64,000 bases of DNA from Bedellia somnulentella (GCA_963576735.1 OY755173.1:9890873-9954872); one strand, 5' to 3'; positions 33,133 to 43,512 are shown, numbered from the stretch's first letter. Numbers and translations: made by a program. The notes: a model not told the origin generated them from the letters alone.

Positions 33133-33868
33133 TTTTATTTATTCTTGCAATTTCACACACGATTGCTCCCACGGCAACTTGACTAAAGGCTGGACATGTT
33201 ATCACGGGCAGAACTTGATATTACAAAGTACACAAAAAAGAAACTTGTCGGTAACAATGTGGGAGTTTAAGTGTGCAAATCACTTAGAATGCTCGCGTTC
33301 ATTATATGCAACGTTACTTATGTATTTCACGTGTAACTTTAACTTACTTACTTTAACTTACTTGTAACTTTCTATTAATAAACAATTCATATTTGTTAAA
33401 AAAAAAACAATAAAAAACTGTTGCACAATTAAGGACGCAATATTTTGCTCACAAGAGGTACAGCCAAGTTTTGGCGAATCAAAATTGTGCAAAACGATGT
33501 TTCTCGGCACACCACCGCTTATGTTGCAGCAGAAATGAAAATTCTAACCATTTAACTTTTAATTAAAATTTTCATCTCGTGCGCTGCAAAGACAACCACA
33601 AACACTAGTTAACGAATACTTTATACTTTAAAAACTACAACCAGCCATTTTCTTTAATTATACTAGTCTAGTGGCTGCATATATTTGGGTTTGAATCGAG
33701 GTAGCTGTCTTACCATACTTATATTTTTTTGTTATTTATTAAATTTATTCCAATCTTTATGAGTTTTCTTGCTTTTCATTATACTATTTTTTATAAAGCT
33801 ACTTTTATTTTACATCTTACATCTCCAAAGCGATGAAAGTCACTATCACTTTTCAACATCAGATGTTA
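33133..33868. other. Sequence without recognised feature
   Basis: No gene or repeat supported. Confidence 0.4.
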
Positions 33869-34379
33869 TTATTATCACCTGGTATTCAGTGTGTAACATA
33901 ATAGGGGGCAAGCAATATCGCCACTTTAAACAAATACACTATAATATACAAAGTCTGTCTCCGTAGTCGCACGGTTAAGCGCTTGGCTTCAAGTACGGAG
34001 GTCTCGGGTTCGATCCCGGGGGAGTAAACTCACAGATTTAATTTGTAAGATTTAACCCAGTCTGGAAGGACATTACAGGCTTGAATCACCTGATTATTCG
34101 AAAATTATGATGATTCCGTGCTTTGGAGGGCACATTAAGCCATCGGTCCCGGCTACTATTACCGTAGTAGTCGTTAGTCTGCTAACCCGCAATTGGCCAG
34201 CGTGGTGGACTAAGGCCAAATCACCCTATATAGTGTAGGCTCGAGCCCCTAGGAATAGGGGGCAAGCAATATCGCCACTTTGTTCAAATACACTATAATA
34301 TACAAAGCACAATTAACGCGTTTTTTATTTTCTCTTCTTTTTTCTTTACAACCTTGACAAATTAACACACATATGACTT
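33869..34379 (-). repeat. SINE-A, diverged, interrupted by SINE-D
   Basis: TTATCACCTGGTATTCAG, ATAGGGGGCAAGC, TATCGCCACTTT and GACAAATTAACACACATATG match the SINE-A body in order. The SINE-D at 33954-34253 lies inside it, and the LINE2 tail starts at its right edge. Confidence 0.65.
33954..34253 (+). repeat. SINE-D, tRNA-derived, flanked by 54-bp direct repeats
   Basis: The head has box-A-like TAGTCGCACGG and box B GGTTCGATCCC. The body holds TTAAGCCATCGGTCCCGGCT and CCAGCGTGGTGGACTAAGGC, sequences I recognise from a widespread insect SINE. The 54-bp flanking repeats at 33900-33953 and 34254-34307 differ at three adjacent positions. Confidence 0.85.
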
Positions 34380-34707
34380 AAGAAATAAAATAAAATAAAA
34401 TAAAAAATGTTTATTTGATAAAAAGACATTTACATTTATGCTGAATTTTACAGGGGTTCTCAAACTAGGCTAGGCCTGTATTTCGAGAAACCAGTTAACA
34501 GTAGAATTTAAATGTTACAATACTATTTAAGGTAGAAAAAAAAAATTAGAAAAAATTGAGTAACTGGTTAAAAATTAACAAACAATTCTAAAACTAAACA
34601 ACATAATATTTACAGGGGGGTTAGTCCGGTTAGTAATGAAGAAATGAATAATATATAAATGAATAAACTTTTTTCAAAAATAAATATGCATTATAGATAT
34701 ATTATTA

Positions 34708-37665
34708 TTATATACAGGGATGTAATATGCTTTCTGTGTCGTTGTAGTCTGTATCGAGCAGCCACTTATACAGTTTATTTTTTAATTGGTAGATGGAGTC
34801 ATTTTTGTGAATGACACCTTTTTGTGCCATTTTGTTGTATATAGATATGAAGGCCGTCAGGCCGTTTTGCCTGGCAAAGGCAGTCTTTACCACGGGAACC
34901 ACTATCTGGTATACCCGAGAAGACCTGAGAAGGTTTAGTTCCTTCGAGGACAGAACGCTTTTATGTAAGGAAATGCAAACTTGCTGGACATACAATTGCC
35001 TTACTCTTAGTACTGAAGCTTCTTTATAGAGAAGGTCCGTGGGGTAACTCAGGGGTTTTTTAAGCATGACCTTAAGTAATGCGCGTTGGGATCTTTCGAG
35101 TCCTAGCATATATGTTTTGGCTGCCCCTCCCCATATTTCAATGCAATATGTGAGAAGGGATTGGCACAAGGCGAAGTAAACTGTGCGCAAAACCTTAAAA
35201 TCGGCAGCACCTCGGAGAAGTGACATCACCCCTATTAGTCGACGTATTCTCTTGGCCAGGTTGAGTACATGCATTTCAAAAGTTAGACGCTCGTCAAGTA
35301 TCAAACCGAGGTACTTAGCGTGGGGAGACCTTTTGATAACGCTACAGTTGCATGAACTGGAGACATCAGTAATCGCACCACACTTGTGCATTTTTACAGT
35401 GTCAAGGGACAGTGGTTTTGAAGAGCTGGTCTTGTAGAAGCATAAGAATTGGCTTTTATCGGTGTTTAAAGTTAGCAAGTTGTCCTGTAACCACTGCTGG
35501 ACAATTGGTAAACTTCTTTCAGTTGCTGCTTTCACCGACTCCCACGTGGTACCCTGATAAACCAGAGCCGTGTCGTCTGCGTAGCAAATTTTCTTAGAGG
35601 TACCCAGTTCAGAAGTAAGTAAATCGTTTAGGTACGCTAGGAAGAGAGTAGGACCCAGTATGCTACCCTGTGGGACTCCAAAAGTGACTGTTGCTAGGTC
35701 ACTCTCGATTGACCCAACCTTTGTAATTTGACTACGGTCCTCCAGGTAGCTTTTGAACCACTCCAGCGCTACACCACGCACTCCAAGGGACTCAAGTTTC
35801 CTGAGCAAAATTAAGATTGAGATGGAGTCAAATGCTTTGGAAAGGTCCAGAAACACTACTAAGCATTTGTTTCCAGAGTCCAGTGCTTTTACTATAGTGC
35901 TAGTCAAGAGTTTAGTGGCGTCAACTGTTGATTTGTTTCGTCTGAAACCAAACTGATTGGGAGCAAGGAGATTGTTGGACTCAAGATAGTTCACTAGTCT
36001 TTTGTTCACTAGTCGTTCTAGAAGTTTAGAGAAAATACATAGCAGAGAAATCGGTCTGTAGTTAGATGGGTCCCGCTTGGAGCCAGATTTATGGATCGGG
36101 CAGACGACTGCGGTTTTCCATGTATCGGGGAAGCGACCTGTTATGAGGCTGAGGTTGAAGACGTGAGTGAGTGGCTTTATTATTTCAAATTTGATATGTT
36201 TGATCAGCAAGCCACTGATATCGTCTTTGCCTGGGGCGCTATCATTCTCAAGGCAAGATATCATGGAGGACAATTCGTGCTCGTCCGTTGGAGTCAGAAA
36301 GAAGGAAGAAGAGGGACTGTTTTGGAGTTTAACTTTTTTGACTAATTGAGCCTCAGTGGTATTGCTATTTATCATTGAGTTATTAGCAAGCTTTGACCCA
36401 ATAGTAGCAAAGAATGAATTACAGTCGTTCAGGGAATTTTCATTATTTATTTTAGGGACAATTAATTCAGTTGCTATGTTATCGTTGGGTTTTTTTAAGT
36501 GACATATTTTTTTAATGGATTGCCATAGCTTCCGAGGATTTTTGGATTTATCTGTTAATTCCCTTTTCTCGTAATCTTCTTTGATTTTACGAAGCAGGCT
36601 TATATAGAAGTTTCTATATCTCCTGAAGGAAGTTCCGAGGATAATATCGTCAGGATGCAATTTGGACAGTAGGTGGAGGTGGTCCTTGTGTTTTGCGCAT
36701 CTTAAAAGTCCGGGCGTCATCCATGGTTCCAAGATATGACGGGATCTACTGACTTTTCTCTTCATTTTGTGTTTGTCAATACTTGCCAAGACAGTGTCTA
36801 AGAAAAGATTTGTAGCAACGTTTGCATCGGGTTCACTAAGTACATTGGACCAGTCCGCTTTACGCAGATCTTCCGCGACGCCTGGAAAGTTTATGGTGAC
36901 TCTTTCTCTTGACATTGGCAGTTTTGGTCTCTTATTCAGGCAGATACCCGCCAGAGCTAGGTCATGGTCTGTCAAAGCTGAGTCGTAAACAATACCTACT
37001 GATTTGGACTTAGCTTTGATATTAATATGATCTAAGCATGCGGTTGATCTGGTGGGCAAAGTGATGGCAGGGGTCAGCCCTAAACTACGGATAGCACATA
37101 AGTATTCAGATGGATCATGACTGGGGCTCGATCGAAGAATATCTATGTTTATGTCGCCCAGTACCACGATGTTAGGTGAGTTTTTAATTTTAGAAACTAT
37201 ATGATCTAGACCGGTGATGAAATTAGACGTGTTCTTAAATGAAGGGGATCGGTATATACAGATTATTGTCGCAACGTTTGGGATTTCAATCATAACACAG
37301 CAGGATTCAGAACAATGAGGTTCTGAAAAGATAGGCGCCCAGGTTTCCCTAACGTAGGATACCACTCCACCGTTCTGATTGTGGTTAAGAGTCGAAGCGA
37401 AGTAAGTATATCCAGGGATAATGCCAATCACAGATGAGTCGCCCAATCTGCATTCTGTTAACACTAGTATATCTATGTCAAGCTTTAAACGAGTCAGAAG
37501 AATAATAAATTCATCAAAGTTTTTAGTAATACTCCGTATGTTCATAGTTAACATCTTCAGTTGATAACCTTGTAGTAAATTCTTGCATTTTGCTAATGTG
37601 GTAGCCCTGTGGCATTTAATATCAAGAATTTGTTCTAAATCATCTTCTAGTTCTTTATTATCCAT
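34708..37665 (-). CDS. LINE2 ORF2: endonuclease-reverse transcriptase
   Basis: 985 residues, intact. The N-terminal APE-type endonuclease has MNIRS (Asn42), LTECRL (Glu71), CIYRSPS (~136-142), GDINIDIL (Asp171) and LTDHDLAL (Asp233-His234). The reverse transcriptase has SAPGKDDISG (~476-485), VVCPIHKSG and NYRPIS (~520-540), DLSKAFDS (~607-614), FGVPQGSILGP (~662-672) and YADD (695-698). All expected catalytic residues are present. The protein would nick chromosomal DNA and reverse-transcribe the LINE RNA from the 3'-OH. The start ATG is fixed by position: ATGGATAA joins the stop of the preceding frame, so translation may be coupled. Length and domain order are typical of the CR1/jockey group. 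Probably competent if transcribed, but activity is inference. Confidence 0.92.
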   Translation of the reverse strand: MDNKELEDDLEQILDIKCHRATTLAKCKNLLQGYQLKMLTMNIRSITKNFDEFIILLTRLKLDIDILVLTECRLGDSSVIGIIPGYTYFASTLNHNQNGGVVSYVRETWAPIFSEPHCSESCCVMIEIPNVATIICIYRSPSFKNTSNFITGLDHIVSKIKNSPNIVVLGDINIDILRSSPSHDPSEYLCAIRSLGLTPAITLPTRSTACLDHINIKAKSKSVGIVYDSALTDHDLALAGICLNKRPKLPMSRERVTINFPGVAEDLRKADWSNVLSEPDANVATNLFLDTVLASIDKHKMKRKVSRSRHILEPWMTPGLLRCAKHKDHLHLLSKLHPDDIILGTSFRRYRNFYISLLRKIKEDYEKRELTDKSKNPRKLWQSIKKICHLKKPNDNIATELIVPKINNENSLNDCNSFFATIGSKLANNSMINSNTTEAQLVKKVKLQNSPSSSFFLTPTDEHELSSMISCLENDSAPGKDDISGLLIKHIKFEIIKPLTHVFNLSLITGRFPDTWKTAVVCPIHKSGSKRDPSNYRPISLLCIFSKLLERLVNKRLVNYLESNNLLAPNQFGFRRNKSTVDATKLLTSTIVKALDSGNKCLVVFLDLSKAFDSISILILLRKLESLGVRGVALEWFKSYLEDRSQITKVGSIESDLATVTFGVPQGSILGPTLFLAYLNDLLTSELGTSKKICYADDTALVYQGTTWESVKAATERSLPIVQQWLQDNLLTLNTDKSQFLCFYKTSSSKPLSLDTVKMHKCGAITDVSSSCNCSVIKRSPHAKYLGLILDERLTFEMHVLNLAKRIRRLIGVMSLLRGAADFKVLRTVYFALCQSLLTYCIEIWGGAAKTYMLGLERSQRALLKVMLKKPLSYPTDLLYKEASVLRVRQLYVQQVCISLHKSVLSSKELNLLRSSRVYQIVVPVVKTAFARQNGLTAFISIYNKMAQKGVIHKNDSIYQLKNKLYKWLLDTDYNDTESILHPCI

Positions 37666-38167
37666 AAATGACTAGTGGGATATATTTGAATTTAGAATTG
37701 CTATAAGAAAGAAGTATGGGAGCCCATTTGTGGACTATATACAAGATAAGATATTCAGGTAATGACTGCACTGATGTAAGGTGGTTCAACATATGGTGAG
37801 AATGGCACAGATTTGTGTATAGCACTATCTCTAAGAATTGATGAGTCTTAAATGTAAAATTATTGTTTGAATTAGGGTGGTTTAGAGAAGAGATTATTAA
37901 TGAATGAAGGCAATATATTGACACAGAACGCAAGATGAAAGTTAGAGTTATGTAAATATGGGATATAAGTATATATGATGGAGAGCTGATTATAAATACT
38001 AAAGAGTTTGGGTTCCAAGCACTGTATTTTATTGTAGAGAGGGTGAGAATATTATTAAACTGGTTAGTAAATGTGTTAGTTAGTATACAAGTAAAATTAA
38101 AATTAACAAGTATTTCTATGATATAAATTAAAATACTGTTATTAGGAGCATTGATTAGGGGACACAT
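37658..38167 (-). CDS. Middle overlapping frame between LINE2 ORF1 and ORF2, unknown
   Basis: 169 codons in a third frame. Its ATG (38167) lies inside the end of ORF1, with 26 nt overlap. Its TAA stop overlaps the ORF2 ATG (ATGGATAA, 37665-37658). The product would be rich in Ile, Leu, Asn and Ser, with hydrophobic stretches, and resembles no protein I know. The coding strand is very poor in G here, which itself lowers stop frequency, so the open frame might be chance. The exact tiling from ORF1 stop to ORF2 start is the reason to list it. It could be a spacer that keeps ribosomes moving to ORF2, or simply non-coding. Confidence 0.35.
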   Translation of the reverse strand: MCPLINAPNNSILIYIIEILVNFNFTCILTNTFTNQFNNILTLSTIKYSAWNPNSLVFIISSPSYILISHIYITLTFILRSVSIYCLHSLIISSLNHPNSNNNFTFKTHQFLEIVLYTNLCHSHHMLNHLTSVQSLPEYLILYIVHKWAPILLSYSNSKFKYIPLVIYG

Positions 38168-39227
38168 TTTTTGAAGTCAAGCTATTTAATGTAGATTCTG
38201 TTAATATCCGAGTTATTGAGCTAGTTTCGGTTCTTCGCATAAAGATGTTGCCATTTTTCACCCATACATATTTGAAGTTCAGGTTCTTCCCAGCAGTTCT
38301 TGCCTTGCTATACAGAATTCTGTTGCATTTTGTGAGATGTTCATTGACATAAATTCTTCTAGAGTTACCAGGTACTTCGAGGGATGTGGTGGTCAGATTA
38401 TTCTTGACTCTTGCTGCTCTCAGGATCATATCACGAGGCGCCTTTCTGGTAAGGGTAAGTATAATAGGTCTAGGTCTCTCCAGACCGCCGGTGCCACCCC
38501 CTCTTAGGCCTATGCGTTTGACTTCATCTATGTCTTGTGGGTCTATGTTGATGTGTAACTGGGTTGTGAGCTTAGTAATTATGTTAGAAAGATTCTCGTT
38601 TTTGTTTTCTGTCACACCTGTTATTTCTATGTCTTTAAGAAATCGTGATTGATCCCGGGTAGCCAATTCCTGTCGTAGCTCTGCTACTTCACTGCGGAGG
38701 CAGACAACTTCACCTTTTAACTTTTCATGTTGCCTTAGTTGACATCTGATGTTCTCTATTTCAGATTGGAAACCACTTATTTGCTCAGAAGTATGGTTAA
38801 GAGATTTTGTGAAGCTCTTCATTTCATTTTTCATTTCTTCAAAAGCATCTTGTAGTACTTTTAGAGTTGAAGCGAGTGCTGCAGCAACATTAGGTGGCAA
38901 CCCAGAAGGTTGGGGTTCATGAGATGCTTTGGAAACAGGTACATTGGATTGTAGAGAACTGTCTTTGGGCGGGCTTACGCTGATGGAGGGCGGGCTTACG
39001 CTGATGGAGTACGGGCTAGCTGGAGTGTTGTCGTTTGTCCTTTGCTTAGAATCTATTCTGCACTTAGGACAGAGGAAAAGAGGCTGGGTACGAAGTCTTC
39101 GTGAGTCCTCCTTTTCTAGGCAAGTTAAGTGGAAAAGTAGGGAGCAGTTGGAGCATTTAATGGTCTGGGATTCCTTAGTATTCCCAGAGGTCTTCTTCAG
39201 ACTTGAATTACATACTCCGCAGTTCAT
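38142..39227 (-). CDS. LINE2 ORF1: PHD-finger, coiled-coil, FP25K-like protein
   Basis: 361 residues, intact, ATG at 39227. An N-terminal PHD-type zinc finger has complete spacing: Cys3, Cys6, Cys25, Cys28, His33, Cys36, Cys53, Cys56. A Ser/Pro-rich linker with a repeated SISVSPP motif (~74-90) follows. Residues ~115-190 form a coiled coil (heptads around EEMKNEMKSF and LRSEVAELRQELATRD). The C-terminal ~170 residues resemble the FP25K-like domain of insect LINE ORF1 proteins (EVKRIG, RPIILTL, RIYVNEHLT, FKYVWVKNGNIFMRR). Proteins of this kind coat LINE RNA as multimers; the PHD finger might tether the complex to chromatin, but that is inference. Located directly upstream of the other two frames of the same element. 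Confidence 0.85.
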   Translation of the reverse strand: MNCGVCNSSLKKTSGNTKESQTIKCSNCSLLFHLTCLEKEDSRRLRTQPLFLCPKCRIDSKQRTNDNTPASPYSISVSPPSISVSPPKDSSLQSNVPVSKASHEPQPSGLPPNVAAALASTLKVLQDAFEEMKNEMKSFTKSLNHTSEQISGFQSEIENIRCQLRQHEKLKGEVVCLRSEVAELRQELATRDQSRFLKDIEITGVTENKNENLSNIITKLTTQLHINIDPQDIDEVKRIGLRGGGTGGLERPRPIILTLTRKAPRDMILRAARVKNNLTTTSLEVPGNSRRIYVNEHLTKCNRILYSKARTAGKNLNFKYVWVKNGNIFMRRTETSSITRILTESTLNSLTSKNVSPNQCS

Positions 39228-39943
39228 TTTAGAGTTGGTGAATGAATTGTTATTTTTCGCTAAATATGATAGTTGTTCTAGGCTAGCTCCACCTAGTGAG
39301 CAATCTTGAAATTAGCATAAATCCTCAGATCGTAGATCAGGTCTGAATGTTTTAGTAGTACACCCAGTTAAATGTAGATGGCGTGTGTGATTTACTTGCG
39401 AGAAAAAATAATTAAATCTTAAAATCCAATAGTAATTTTTTTTTCAATATTTCTATGGGTTTTGTTGGTTTTGCAGGGCGGTATCGTTGGTGGTTAATAT
39501 TATGTTTATGTGTGTTGTGGATTTTTCCTTGGGAGTGCTTTATGCTGGCCGTGATAGTGAAATTGGTATTATTGGGTATAAGGTACTCACAATTAAGCTG
39601 GTGTCTCAGCGATCTTTCCTGGAGGACGTCGTTCTTGATAATTGTCGAACGTAGATAACTTATTGCACTCCCAACACAACACCACCACGCAAAATAATCA
39701 CTTCACTCGTATTGATTACTGTTGTCACTTTTTGCTCAATTCAGTGACCGTTGTTTTATGTTTCTTGTTATATTTGCAAATGTAGTGCAGCGAGCGCGAA
39801 GATAACGATAGATGATAGAATACCGTGTTAGCTCTTGACGAAAATGCTGTTAGCTAGTTTAGATTGTGAAATTTACTCAATTTATCTGAATTTTATAGTA
39901 GAGTATACGTGTTAGAAATTCAAAGGTAGGAAGAGAAAAAAAG

Positions 39944-40155
39944 AAAAGATACATTGGTGAGAACACACTTGGACCAAATTGAGAGTGTGCTCAAAAAAGC
40001 AGGCGTCCGTAGTATGAAGAATAAAACAACATGTATGAAAAGATTGATGGATGTAAACGAAGCTAGAGAGGTTTGTCAGGATCATACAAAGTGGCGATCG
40101 ATAGTCTCTGCCTACCCCAATGGGATCTAATGGAGTGAGTGTATGTATGTATGTA
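39944..40155 (+). repeat. RTE-a 3' end
   Basis: GGACCAAATTGAGAGTGTGC, GATGGATGTAAACGAAGCTA, CTCTGCCTACCCCAATGGGA, then (TATG)n. Same C-terminal coding end as 22500-22742, in one frame with a few changes. Confidence 0.8.
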
Positions 40156-40157
40156 CA

Positions 40158-40225
40158 TTGCTGAGGACCCGACACAGGATTTTAACTCACGTATTATATA
40201 AGCATTCGTAGTCTACCCACTGTGC
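40158..40225 (-). repeat. SINE-A tRNA-head fragment
   Basis: GACCCGACACAGGATTTTAA, TCTACCCACTGTGCTAGC: the complement has box B and box A of SINE-A. It may be the head of the SINE-A at 33869-34379, separated by LINE2, but this is unproven. Confidence 0.55.
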
Positions 40226-40840
40226 TAGCAAAGTTGTTTGATATGTAACGGTTTATTTTCACAAACTCCTATTTCGTGAATGCACAGGCCAAGCATAACT
40301 ATAGTAGTTAACACAAGTGTCACATGATATTCAGAAGAGTAAAAATTTTAGTTACTCTTTTGGAGAAATACGGCGTGAATGGTGTTTTCATTATCAATGT
40401 AGGAAGTATGATGGTAATCGGAAGGAGATTTTAGCCTATGTTTTTGCAAAGATACCTTTGGCGTGAGAGCTAAAATAAACGATAACTAAAATAATTTAGA
40501 TGTTCATCTGTTAGCTATAAAATTCCACTCAAACCAACAAAACTAAATGTACAATTAAAAACACAATATTCTAAAAAAGGCCAATCTTTATTTAAGATTG
40601 AAGCCCGTGAGATATTTAAACGCAAGAAAGAATTTGAATTAAAAAAAAATGCCTTACTATTCTAGGCATTTTCCGTGTAAATACACGTGAATGACCTATT
40701 CTTAGAGGTTTTATTTATTCTCGATATTATTTACTGTCAATCAATCAATATGATATAAATTCATTAATGCTAATTAGATTCGTGGTTGAAGTATCCTTTT
40801 CGGAGCTATCGGTTAATAATAACTGTTACATAACACCTCG
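40226..40840. other. Sequence with a weak SINE-A tail match
   Basis: 40315-40392 (CACATGATATTCAGAAGAGT, ATACGGCGTGAATGG) resembles the forward SINE-A 3' end. The rest has no recognised feature. Confidence 0.4.
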
Positions 40841-40858
40841 CTTCTTCATACATAACAT

Positions 40859-41117
40859 AACATATACTCACGGCTATAAATCCCTAGAAGGGGTAGCCAG
40901 AGCTAAGGAAATAGAAATTCCTCAGCCACTTTTGGAAAATTGAGTGGGGAAAAGATGGTAAAGTACCCAACTTTACCATCTTTTCCCCACTCAATTTTTC
41001 CCACTCCAACCACATCGCCCAAAAATCCCTTAAAAGCCCCAATACCGTTAGTCGCCTCTTACGTACACCCATCGGTAGAAACGGGGTAGTGCTATTCTAA
41101 GCCGACACTACACGGCA
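40859..41117 (-). repeat. SINE-B with an 18-bp target duplication and internal inverted copy
   Basis: Flanked by CTTCTTCATACATAACAT at 40841-40858 and 41118-41135. Inside, the TGAGTGGGGAAAAGATGGTA block is followed by its complement (~40943-40962 and ~40974-40993), forming a hairpin not found in other SINE-B copies. Confidence 0.88.
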
Positions 41118-41135
41118 CTTCTTCATACATAACAT

Positions 41136-41360
41136 GCAAATATATTTTTTAAGCCAGTACTAAAGCTGGCAATGTTTGTGTGAGTGATTGTGCAAGGGCT
41201 TAACTTCTGTCTTATCAAAACGTGGGTATTTTGAATCATGCTTAGCTTTTTAATACTCACATACCATTACAATCATACATTAAACCAAGATAACTGACCA
41301 TTAATTTACCAATCAGTTCTAACCTCTCAAATCCAAGGCTAAACTTCACTAGAAATAAGT
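41136..41360. other. Sequence without recognised feature
   Basis: Nothing supported. Confidence 0.35.
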
Positions 41361-41371
41361 TTAGTTGTAAA

Positions 41372-41625
41372 CATACATACATACATATACTCACGGCTAT
41401 AAATCCCTAGAACGGGTAGCCAGAGCTAAAGAACTTGAAGTTCCTCAGCCACTTTTGGAAGTTGCGTCGGGAAAAGATAGTGAAATAAAGGTTGTTGGTG
41501 ATGGGTCTCCAACGACATCGCCCAAAAATCCCTTAAAAGTCCCTATACCGTTAGTCGCCTCTTACGTACACCCACCGGAAGAAATGGGGTAGTGTTATTC
41601 TAAGCCGACACTACACAGCAGTAGC
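41372..41625 (-). repeat. SINE-B with an 11-bp target duplication
   Basis: TTAGTTGTAAA at 41361-41371 and 41626-41636. Full length. Confidence 0.88.
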
Positions 41626-41689
41626 TTAGTTGTAAAGTTTTTGTTTAATGTAAATAATGTAAAATAGTTGCTACTCCCATTCCCATTCA

Positions 41690-41817
41690 AAGGTTGTCTG
41701 GAAGAGATTGCTTTAAGCAATAAGACCGCCAATTGTACTTCTAGTTAATAAATAATATGTATAAAATGTTTCTATCTATGATGTACAATACAGAGTTTTC
41801 TATTCTGTTCTATTCTA
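41690..41817 (+). repeat. LINE-K 3' end
   Basis: GGTTGTCTGGAAGAGATTGC, TTTAAGCAATAAGACCGCCA, ATGATGTACAATACAGAG and a TTCTATTCTA-type tail. I recognise it as the 3' UTR of a common insect non-LTR element. The complement occurs at 50336-50475. Confidence 0.75.
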
Positions 41818-42473
41818 AACATAAAGTATACTAGTTGTGTTACTAGAGTAAGAAACAAAATAAAATTAAACTTCTTCACACGAAAAATATAAATCTTTAA
41901 GCATTGTTACATGTCGCAGCATCTTACCAAAATAAATACAGAACGAAAACATAGTATATTATCCCATCTGTTTCAAAACAATGTGACAATAACTGAAGCC
42001 ATTATTAGGGTTCTGTTCTATCCCTTAGTTCAACTTACAATCATGGATCCTAATACCCATTTTCCTTACCATTAAATATCCTTAATGACTTTAGTTTTGA
42101 GATTTACTCTGTATGTTCAGTTCTGATCGCGATATAAAATATACAAGCCGGGGACCAATATTGGCAATATTAACCTCTTAAATTGTCGCAAGATGAGACT
42201 AAATTCAAGATATCAGAACAATACATTCCGCCCCAGTCAAACTAAGTACAATTTTAAGTTCTCTGATTTTTCATTTTTGTATTTTATTGCCTAAATCATT
42301 TGTTTTGATATGAACATTTACGACAAGGTATTCTTTCTAGAATACAATAGAAAACTCTTTCGTAAATTAAAATGCATCATTATATCAAATTATAATAATA
42401 GTACTTGTGAATTAAAGTACACTTTGAAATATTATATAACATAAACATAACATTACATAACATAACATTAGAA
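41818..42473. other. AT-rich sequence without recognised feature
   Basis: No gene or repeat supported. Confidence 0.4.
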
Positions 42474-42731
42474 TTGCCGTGTAGTGTCGGCTTAGAATAA
42501 CACTACCCCATTTCTACCCGTGGGTGATCGTAAGAGGCGACTAAGGGTATAGGGGCTTCTTAAGTGATTTTCGGGCGATGTGGTTGGAGACCCGTCACCA
42601 AAAACATTTATTTATTATTACCACCTTTTCCCCAATCAACTTCCAAAAGTGGCTGAGAAATTTCTAATTCCAAAGCTCTGGCTACCCCGTTAAGGGATTT
42701 ATAGCCGTGAGTATATGTATGTATGTATGTA
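42474..42731 (+). repeat. SINE-B, full-length
   Basis: GCCGTGTAGTGTCGGCTTAG to GCCGTGAGTATATG(TATG)n. Abuts the SINE-A tail that follows. Confidence 0.85.
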
Positions 42732-42821
42732 TAAACATAACATAAACGTTCACGCCAAATATCCCCGAAGGGGTTGGCAGAGGTACTAATACTTCTGAAC
42801 ATCATATGACATTGTCACCTG
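42732..42821 (-). repeat. SINE-A, 3' part, split by the 42822-46661 element
   Basis: Tail and GGGG block to GTCACCTG. The body resumes at 46662. Confidence 0.85.
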
Positions 42822-43512
42822 CCCGGGTAGCATGAGTTGTCATCTGAGAAGTGAGAGCCATATCAGAAAGCATCTCAGTTAGCCACATGAAGCTACTAAC
42901 TAAACAGGAGAGCGTACACACAAAAATATCGTAAACAAAAATGCAATTTATTACCATGCAATAAAGTTAATAATCTTTTAAAGACTGTCAAGCAGAGAAA
43001 CGTCCTAGAACGAGAGCCGTGTGAGAGAGAAGTGTGTCCCGCTCGCGCGGTTGCCAGTCGAGATTAAGTTCAAAGAAAAACAAATTCAAACTTATTTATA
43101 GGGATTATTTTATAAAAAGCAGGTTATTAACTGTTCCGTTTTTGTATTTTATTTTAATTATTATTGTCGCCTATCGATTTGGAGATAAATAATTGGTTAA
43201 GTTTGGCAAAAAGGATATTAATATTTGTCACGGGTATCCCCATCGAAACAAGATAAATTTGGTGTCCACAATTTATCATCTGTTTGAGTGTTTTGGAGTT
43301 TTTATCATTTAATTAAGAAAATATAGTGATAAATATGGGTTCATGTTATGGAACAATAAATAAAATATAAATAAAAGATGTTATTAAAGGAAAGAAAAAT
43401 AATCCCCACATGAGGAATTCATGTCAAAAAACATTAAATTAATAAATAAAATAACCTGTATCATCTCGAACTTTACCACATGAATGCATTAAACGATTTG
43501 AATTTGAATATA

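Larger units (their letters stand above)
34380..39790 (-). mobile_element. CR1/jockey-type LINE (LINE2), apparently full-length
   Basis: Reverse orientation. From 5' to 3': a ~560-bp 5' region (39228-39790, end estimated), ORF1 (38142-39227), an overlapping middle frame (37658-38167), ORF2 (34708-37665), a ~320-bp 3' UTR and an (ATTTT)n tail at 34380-34405. Both main ORFs are uninterrupted, unlike every other element here, so it is the youngest large insertion. No target duplication could be found. Confidence 0.85.

Noticed and set aside
33954..34030. tRNA gene with boxes A and B
   Set aside because: It continues directly into a SINE body and has direct repeats around the whole unit; treated as the SINE-D head.
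37658..38167. Membrane protein encoded by the LINE2 middle frame
   Set aside because: Hydrophobic stretches follow from AT- and C-rich codons; no defined transmembrane pattern strong enough to claim a function. Kept only as a low-confidence frame.
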